DNA from: CADEED01 sp043747875
GTDB lineage: Bacteria; Pseudomonadota; Gammaproteobacteria; Steroidobacterales; Steroidobacteraceae
Assembly: GCA_043747875.1 (NCBI GenBank)
Contig: JAYTOI010000062.1
Span: 7,246 to 71,245 of the forward strand
DNA length: 64,000 nt
Direction: 5' to 3'
Positions 59,867-64,000 of this stretch are shown here, piece after piece. Both the position numbers and the translations under genes were made by a program. A model generated the notes under the pieces. It worked only from the letters and a program-made list of their open reading frames with translations. It made no database searches and had not been told where the DNA came from. Position 1 is the first letter of the stretch. Every line of letters starts with the position of its first letter.

Positions 59867-59895
59867 TAGTCGAACGGCCTGGACAATTTTCGACA
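59867..59895 (-). promoter_or_regulatory. ECF42-type promoter of the DGPF operon
   Basis: On the minus strand TGTCGA (59895-59890) and CGACTA (59872-59867) are separated by exactly 17 nt and stand 21 nt before the DGPF start codon. This agrees with the known ECF42 recognition pattern (-35 TGTCGA, -10 CGA[C/T]). The match supports direct control by the neighbouring sigma gene. Confidence 0.75.
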
Positions 59896-59921
59896 TTGAC
59901 GTAAGTGTCTGATTGGAGGGT

Positions 59922-60030
59922 GCGGAAGTGGTGCCGGGGAGGGAATCTCGGGAGAACGCGCCCAGCCGCTCGTTCAGCCTGGGCCGCGCCGCGCGTTTTC
60001 CCGAGATTCCCTCCCCGGCACCACTTCCGC
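59922..60030. repeat. 109-bp palindromic element with 40-bp arms, overlapping the sigma gene 3' end
   Basis: Arms 59922-59961 and 59991-60030 are inverted copies with a single mismatch. The 29-nt centre contains a further short stem (CCAG and CTGG). The right arm is followed by a partial direct copy (CACTTCCG). Such a long, nearly perfect hairpin is typical of recently inserted REP/MITE-like elements. It ends inside the ECF42 sigma gene, supplying its last ~18 codons and stop, and lies just upstream of the DGPF promoter. Confidence 0.9.
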
Positions 60031-61296
60031 CACTTCCGACGCCGGCACCAACCCGGACAGCCGCTTCTCCAAAAACCGGCGCGCCGGGCCTTGCGCGGTC
60101 AGCTTGATGGCTTTTTGGTACGACTCGCGCGCTTCTTCACTGCGCCCGAGCCGTCGGCAGAAATCCGCGCGCGCCGCGTGTGCGAGCTGATAGCCCTCGA
60201 GCGCGTCGTCCGCCAGCAGTGCATCGAGCGCCACGAGTCCGGCTTCGGGACCGTCGCGCATCGAAAGCGCCACAGCGCGATTGAGCGCGACGATGGGCGA
60301 GGGCGAGAGCGCGAACAGCAATTCGCACAGGCCGACGATCTCGCGCCAGTCCGTTTCGGCCGCCGTCGGCGACTCGGCGTGCAGCGCCGCGATGGCGGCC
60401 TGCACCTGGTACGGCCCGACGCGCTGCTCCGACAACGCCCCGTGTGCCAGTGATGCGCCCTCGTCGATGAACGCGCGATTCCATTTCGTGCGGTCCTGCT
60501 CGTCGAGCAGAATTACTTCGCCGTCCGGCGTCGCGCGCGTCTCGCGGCGCGACTCGTGCAGCAGCATCAAGGCCAACAATCCGCGTGCTTCCGGCTCGGG
60601 CAGCAGCTCGACGATGAGCCGGCCGAGGCGGATCGCCTCGCTCGACAGATCCGCGCGCGTGGCCGAATCGCCGCTGCTCGCCGAGTAACCCTCGTTGAAA
60701 ACCAGATAGACGACGCACAGCACGCTCTCGAGCCGTGCCGGCAGCTCGTCGCGCGACGGCACCTGGTAAGGGATGTTCGCGTCGCGGATCTTCGCCTTCG
60801 CGCGCACGATGCGCTGCGCGAGTGTCGGCGCGGGCGTCAGGTATGCGGCCGCGATTTCCTCGGTGGCGAGACCGCAGACCTCGCGCAGCGTCAGCGCCAC
60901 TTGCGCGTCCGGTGCGATCGCCGGGTGGCAGCAGGTGAACACCAGGCGCAGCCGGTCGTCCTCGAGCAGCTCGGTGGGAGCATCCGGCCGCGCGCTGTCG
61001 TCGGTCAGCGTTGCGGCGATGTCGGGACGATCCTCCAGATGGTCGAAGCGTCGGTCGCGGCGCTGTTTGTCGATGGACTTGAAGCGGCCCGCCGATACCA
61101 GCCACGCCACCGGATTGTGCGGAATGCCTTGGCCGGGCCAGTTCTCCATGGCCGCGCGGAACGCATCGGCGAGCGCTTCCTCGGCGCGGTCGAAGTCGCC
61201 GAGCAGGCGGATCAGCGTCGCGAAGATGCGGCGCGAATCCTTGCGGTAGAGCGTGTCGATCTGCGCGCGGACACGGGCGATTTCAGCGGCGGGCAT
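59974..61296 (-). CDS. ECF42-group sigma factor with C-terminal TPR-like domain (DUF6596)
   Basis: 440 residues. Sigma region 2 is at ~15-80 (RIFATLIRLLGDFDRAEEAL, PHNPVAWLVSAGRFKSIDK) and region 4 at ~125-175 (LREVCGLATEEIAAAYLTPA, PTLAQRIVRAKAKIRDA). A long C-terminal region (~185-420) contains the DUF6596 and TPR-like helices (EGLYSA-type FNEGYSASSG, YQVQAAIAALHAES, LNRAVALSMRDGPEAGL). ECF42 factors lack an anti-sigma and are thought to be controlled by this C-terminal extension. The last ~18 residues (VVPGRESRENARRGPG) come from a palindromic repeat and are not native. It lies upstream of the DGPF-VOC-DGPF genes. Confidence 0.93.
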   Translation of the reverse strand: MPAAEIARVRAQIDTLYRKDSRRIFATLIRLLGDFDRAEEALADAFRAAMENWPGQGIPHNPVAWLVSAGRFKSIDKQRRDRRFDHLEDRPDIAATLTDDSARPDAPTELLEDDRLRLVFTCCHPAIAPDAQVALTLREVCGLATEEIAAAYLTPAPTLAQRIVRAKAKIRDANIPYQVPSRDELPARLESVLCVVYLVFNEGYSASSGDSATRADLSSEAIRLGRLIVELLPEPEARGLLALMLLHESRRETRATPDGEVILLDEQDRTKWNRAFIDEGASLAHGALSEQRVGPYQVQAAIAALHAESPTAAETDWREIVGLCELLFALSPSPIVALNRAVALSMRDGPEAGLVALDALLADDALEGYQLAHAARADFCRRLGRSEEARESYQKAIKLTAQGPARRFLEKRLSGLVPASEVAEVVPGRESRENARRGPG

Positions 61297-61307
61297 GGGG
61301 CCATGAT

Positions 61308-61353
61308 AAATGGGGACAGATCTGGTTTCCCGAAAATAGACCGGTCTCCTTTT
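61308..61353. repeat. Degenerate REP-like hairpin (GGGGACAGATCTG type)
   Basis: AAATGGGGACAGATCTGG at 61308-61325 is mirrored by an arm at 61333-61353 with about five mismatches. It shares the GGGGACAGATCT core with the better preserved hairpin at 21556-21634. It lies directly upstream of the ECF42 sigma gene start. Confidence 0.6.
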
Positions 61354-61355
61354 CT

Positions 61356-61492
61356 TCAGGGTTGATAGGCCACGTACTCCACCGTGTCAGCCGCGGTCTT
61401 GTACATCAGCAGGGCGTTGCGGCCTCCGCCGCTGATCGCGAGCGCCTGGCCTCGAGGGGAAAAAATTACCGCGCGTTCGGAAGAACTTACGC
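61356..61492 (-). pseudogene. C-terminal fragment of a beta-propeller-type protein, cut off at a junction
   Basis: On the minus strand AVIFSPRGQALAISGGG, then RNALLMYKTAADTVEYVAYQP and a stop at 61356 look like the last blade of a TolB/WD40-type propeller. The frame has no start and cannot be followed with confidence beyond about 61470, where the fhs stop codon and unlike sequence begin. The rest of the gene is missing, so it marks a rearrangement or contig junction. Confidence 0.55.
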
Positions 61493-63160
61493 TCAGAACA
61501 GACCGACGATCTTCCCGGTCGCATCGACGTCGATACTGTTCGCGGCCGGCACCTTCGGCAGCCCCGGCATGGTCATGATCTCCCCGCAGATCGCCACGAC
61601 GAACCCCGCCCCTGCCGCCAGCCGCACTTCGCGCACCGGCACGATATGGCCGGTCGGCGCGCCGAGCAGCGCCGGGTCGGCGGAGAAACTATACTGGGTC
61701 TTCGCCATACAGACCGGCAAGTGGCCGTAGCCTGCCGCCTCCCAGCGCGCGAGCTGGGCAAGGACCGACGGCGATGCGACCGCCTCCTCGGCGCGGTAGA
61801 TGCGCGTGGCGACGGTGTTGATCTTGGCAAACAGCGACAGATTGTCGTCGTAGAGCGGGGCGAACTGCGCGGACGCCTTGTCGGCCAGCGCGACCACGGC
61901 ATCGGCAAGCTCGACCGCCCCCGCGCCGCCTTCGGCCCAGTGGCGACAGAAAATTGCCTGCGTCCCGTGCGCGGCCGCCACCTCCTTGACCAGCGCGATC
62001 TCCGCCTCACTGTCGCTGTCGAAGTGGTTGATCGCGACGATGGCCGGAATGCCGAACTGGCGGATATTCTCGATATGGCGGACCAGATTGACCGAGCCGC
62101 GCCGGACGGCCTCGACATCCTCGGCACCGAGGTCAGCCTTGGCGACACCGCCGTTCATCTTGAGCGCCCGCACCGTCGCCACGATGACGGCGGCATCGGG
62201 GGCAAGCCCTGACTGGCGACATTTGATGTCGCAGAACTTCTCCGCGCCGAGGTCGGCCCCGAACCCCGCCTCGGTGACGACATAGTCGCCAAGCGCCAGC
62301 GCCGTCTTGGTCGCGATTACCGAGTTGCAGCCGTGGGCGATGTTGGCGAACGGGCCGCCATGCAGGATCGCCGGATTGCCTTCGAGCGTCTGGACGAGAT
62401 TGGGCTTGATCGCGTCCTTCAGCAGCACCGCCATCGCCCCGTCGGCCTTGAGATCGCGCGCGGTCACCGGGCGGCGCTCGCGGGTGTAGGCGACCACGAT
62501 GCGGCCGAGCCGCGCCTCCAGATCCTCAAGGTCTTCGGCGAGGCACAGGATCGCCATTACCTCCGACGCCACGGTAATGTCGAAGCCGCTTTCGCGCGGG
62601 TAGCCGTTGGCGGGGCCACCGAGGCCTTGCGCGATATCGCGGAGAGCGCGGTCATTCATGTCGAGCACCCGCCGCCAGACGATCCGGCGCACGTCGATGT
62701 CGAGCGCATTGCCCCAGTGAATGTGATTGTCGATCAGCGCCGCGAGCAGGTTGTGCGCCGAGGTGACGGCATGGAAGTCGCCGGTGAAATGCAGGTTGAT
62801 CTCGTCCATCGGCGCGACCTGCGCATAGCCGCCGCCGGTCGCACCGCCCTTGGCACCGAAACATGGCCCGAGCGAAGGCTCGCGAAGTGCCAGCACGGTC
62901 TTGCGTCCCGTCCGGTTAAGCGCATCGGCCAGACCGACCGACGTGGTGGTCTTGCCCTCTCCCGCCGGTGTGGGGTTGATCGCGGTGACGAGGATAAGCT
63001 TGCCGCGCGGCCGCTCGCCGAGATTCAGCGCGCCCAGTGCAAGCTTGGCCTTGTGATGGCCGTAGGGCTCGACCGCGGCGGCGGGGATGCCCAGTTTCGC
63101 CGCGACCTCGCCAATCGGGAGCAGCTTGGCGGCAAGGGAAATTTCGATGTCGGACTGCAT
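61493..63160 (-). CDS. fhs: Formate-tetrahydrofolate ligase
   Basis: 555 residues from the ATG at 63160, the normal family length. The P-loop region is ITAINPTPAGEGKTTTSVGL (~residues 58-77). Other family blocks are EPSLGPCFGAKGGATGGGYA, NLHFTGDFHAVTSAHNLLAA, HGGPFANIAHGCNS and KTQYSFSADPALLGAPTGH; it ends KIVGLF as in other members. It makes 10-formyl-THF from formate, ATP and THF in one-carbon metabolism. Its wording resembles alphaproteobacterial (sphingomonad) enzymes more than gammaproteobacterial ones (impression, not a computed tree). It is divergent from the VWA gene. Its stop abuts a truncated unrelated gene. Confidence 0.95.
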   Translation of the reverse strand: MQSDIEISLAAKLLPIGEVAAKLGIPAAAVEPYGHHKAKLALGALNLGERPRGKLILVTAINPTPAGEGKTTTSVGLADALNRTGRKTVLALREPSLGPCFGAKGGATGGGYAQVAPMDEINLHFTGDFHAVTSAHNLLAALIDNHIHWGNALDIDVRRIVWRRVLDMNDRALRDIAQGLGGPANGYPRESGFDITVASEVMAILCLAEDLEDLEARLGRIVVAYTRERRPVTARDLKADGAMAVLLKDAIKPNLVQTLEGNPAILHGGPFANIAHGCNSVIATKTALALGDYVVTEAGFGADLGAEKFCDIKCRQSGLAPDAAVIVATVRALKMNGGVAKADLGAEDVEAVRRGSVNLVRHIENIRQFGIPAIVAINHFDSDSEAEIALVKEVAAAHGTQAIFCRHWAEGGAGAVELADAVVALADKASAQFAPLYDDNLSLFAKINTVATRIYRAEEAVASPSVLAQLARWEAAGYGHLPVCMAKTQYSFSADPALLGAPTGHIVPVREVRLAAGAGFVVAICGEIMTMPGLPKVPAANSIDVDATGKIVGLF

Positions 63161-63242
63161 CGGCCTGTCGTAGCGCGGACACGAAGCGCCTGCCAACCTA
63201 GACAGACTGGCAGCGACCCTGAGCCTCTGTCATTGTTGCCGC

Positions 63243-64000
63243 CATGTTTCTCAATTTCCTCGACGAGCTGCGCGCCGCGTCCATTCCGGCTTCGCTCAAG
63301 GAGCATCTGACGCTTCTCGAAGCCATGAAGGCAGGGGTGATCAGCAACCGCGTCGAGGAGTTCTATTATCTGGCGCGCACCGCCTATGTGAAGGACGAGG
63401 GCCTGCTCGACCGTTTCGATCAGGTGTTCGGCAAGGTGTTCAAGGGCCTGGAGACGACCTGGGGCACCGACACCGCCGAAATCCCCGAAGAATGGCTGCG
63501 CAAACTGGCCGAGATGACGCTGTCCGCCGAAGAACTGGCCGAGATGGAGAAGCTCGGCTGGGACAAGCTGATGGAGACGCTGAAACAGCGGCTCGAGGAG
63601 CAGAAGGAACGGCACCAGGGCGGCAACAAGTGGATCGGCACCGCCGGCAAGTCGCCGTTCGGGGCTTATGGCTCGAACCCCGAAGGCGTGCGGATCGGCC
63701 AGAAGGAGGGGCGGCAGGGCAGCGCCGTCAAAGTCTGGGACAAGCGCGAGTTCAAAAACCTCGACAGCGATGTCGAGCTCGGCACGCGCAACATCAAGGT
63801 GGCGCTGCGGCGGCTTCGGAAATTCGCACGCGAAGGCGCCGCCGAGGAACTCGATCTCGACGGCACCATCAAGGGCACGGCGCACAAAGGCTATCTCGAC
63901 ATCCACATGCGACCAGAGCGGCGCAATGCCGTCAAAGTGCTGATGTTCTTCGACGCCGGCGGCTCCATGGACTGGCACGTCAAGACCGCCGAGGAGCTGT
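63243..64000 (+). CDS. VWA/CoxE-like protein, 3' end beyond the window
   Basis: The frame is open from the ATG at 63243 to the window end (252 codons seen). It starts MFLNFLDELRAASIPASLKE and has YLARTAYVKDEGLLDRFDQV, a charged middle (MEKLGWDKLMETLKQRLEEQ), and AHKGYLDIHMRPERRNAVKV leading into the VWA domain, whose first strand with the MIDAS motif DxGxS is visible as LMFFDAGGSMDW. CoxE-like VWA proteins work with MoxR-type AAA+ chaperones in metal-cofactor or complex assembly; the partner would lie outside the window. Such genes are standard in sphingomonads. The gene is divergent from fhs with an 82-bp gap. Confidence 0.88.

Overview
The window is GC-rich (roughly two thirds G+C by eye) and densely coded. 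It reads as the chromosome of a Gram-negative proteobacterium: a TonB-dependent receptor, an RND metal efflux set with outer-membrane channel, OmpA-type and beta-barrel proteins, lipoproteins and soluble transhydrogenase. The mix (FecR/DUF6600 protein, TPR-sulfotransferase next to a TonB receptor, REP-like GGGGACAGATCT hairpins, DGPF/ECF42 cluster) suggests a gammaproteobacterium near Steroidobacterales/Xanthomonadales. That placement is inference. The last ~2.5 kb (fhs and a VWA gene) looks alphaproteobacterial (sphingomonad-like), so there may be a transfer or assembly junction near 61.47 kb. No tRNA, rRNA or CRISPR array was seen.

Layout. 0.2-1.5 kb: membrane protein, ECF sigma factor and small membrane protein, probably a sigma/anti-sigma unit. 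1.7-4.2 kb: PadR operon and a GST-SnoaL fusion. 4.2-7.2 kb: recQ and corA. 7.3-7.5 kb: a deletion scar of a kdp potassium-uptake operon (kdpF and kdpA start joined to the kdpE tail). 7.6-13.4 kb: a complete czcCBA-type heavy-metal efflux operon led by a small His-containing exported protein. 13.5-21.6 kb: RES-domain toxin-like protein, FecR/DUF6600 protein, lipoprotein, RarD, glutathione peroxidase, a 5'-degraded DUF5916 outer-membrane gene and a CBS protein.

21.7-26.8 kb holds a four-gene operon: PspA (ESCRT-III/Vipp1 superfamily), a Vps4-like AAA+ ATPase, a membrane-anchored coiled-coil protein and a periplasmic binding protein fused to an OmpA peptidoglycan-binding domain. It looks like an envelope-maintenance machine spanning cytoplasm to cell wall. 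26.9-37.6 kb: M20 peptidase, TPR-sulfotransferase, TonB receptor, small metabolic and regulatory genes, ankyrin genes and an IS3 remnant.

37.7-55.9 kb is dominated by a Tc (ABC) toxin locus: one polypeptide fusing TcB and TcC (2556 aa, RHS cage plus an unrecognised ~273-residue C-terminal effector), then a 2953-aa TcA pore/injector subunit, then a HEAFH metalloprotease-like protein that, like TcA, begins with a peptidoglycan-binding-like domain. 55.9-58.2 kb: sthA and an HDOD gene, with a decayed copy of the sthA 3' end at 54.5 kb. 58.6-61.3 kb: DGPF/VOC/DGPF genes and their ECF42-type sigma factor, with a matching promoter; a 109-bp palindromic element has been read into the sigma factor C-terminus.
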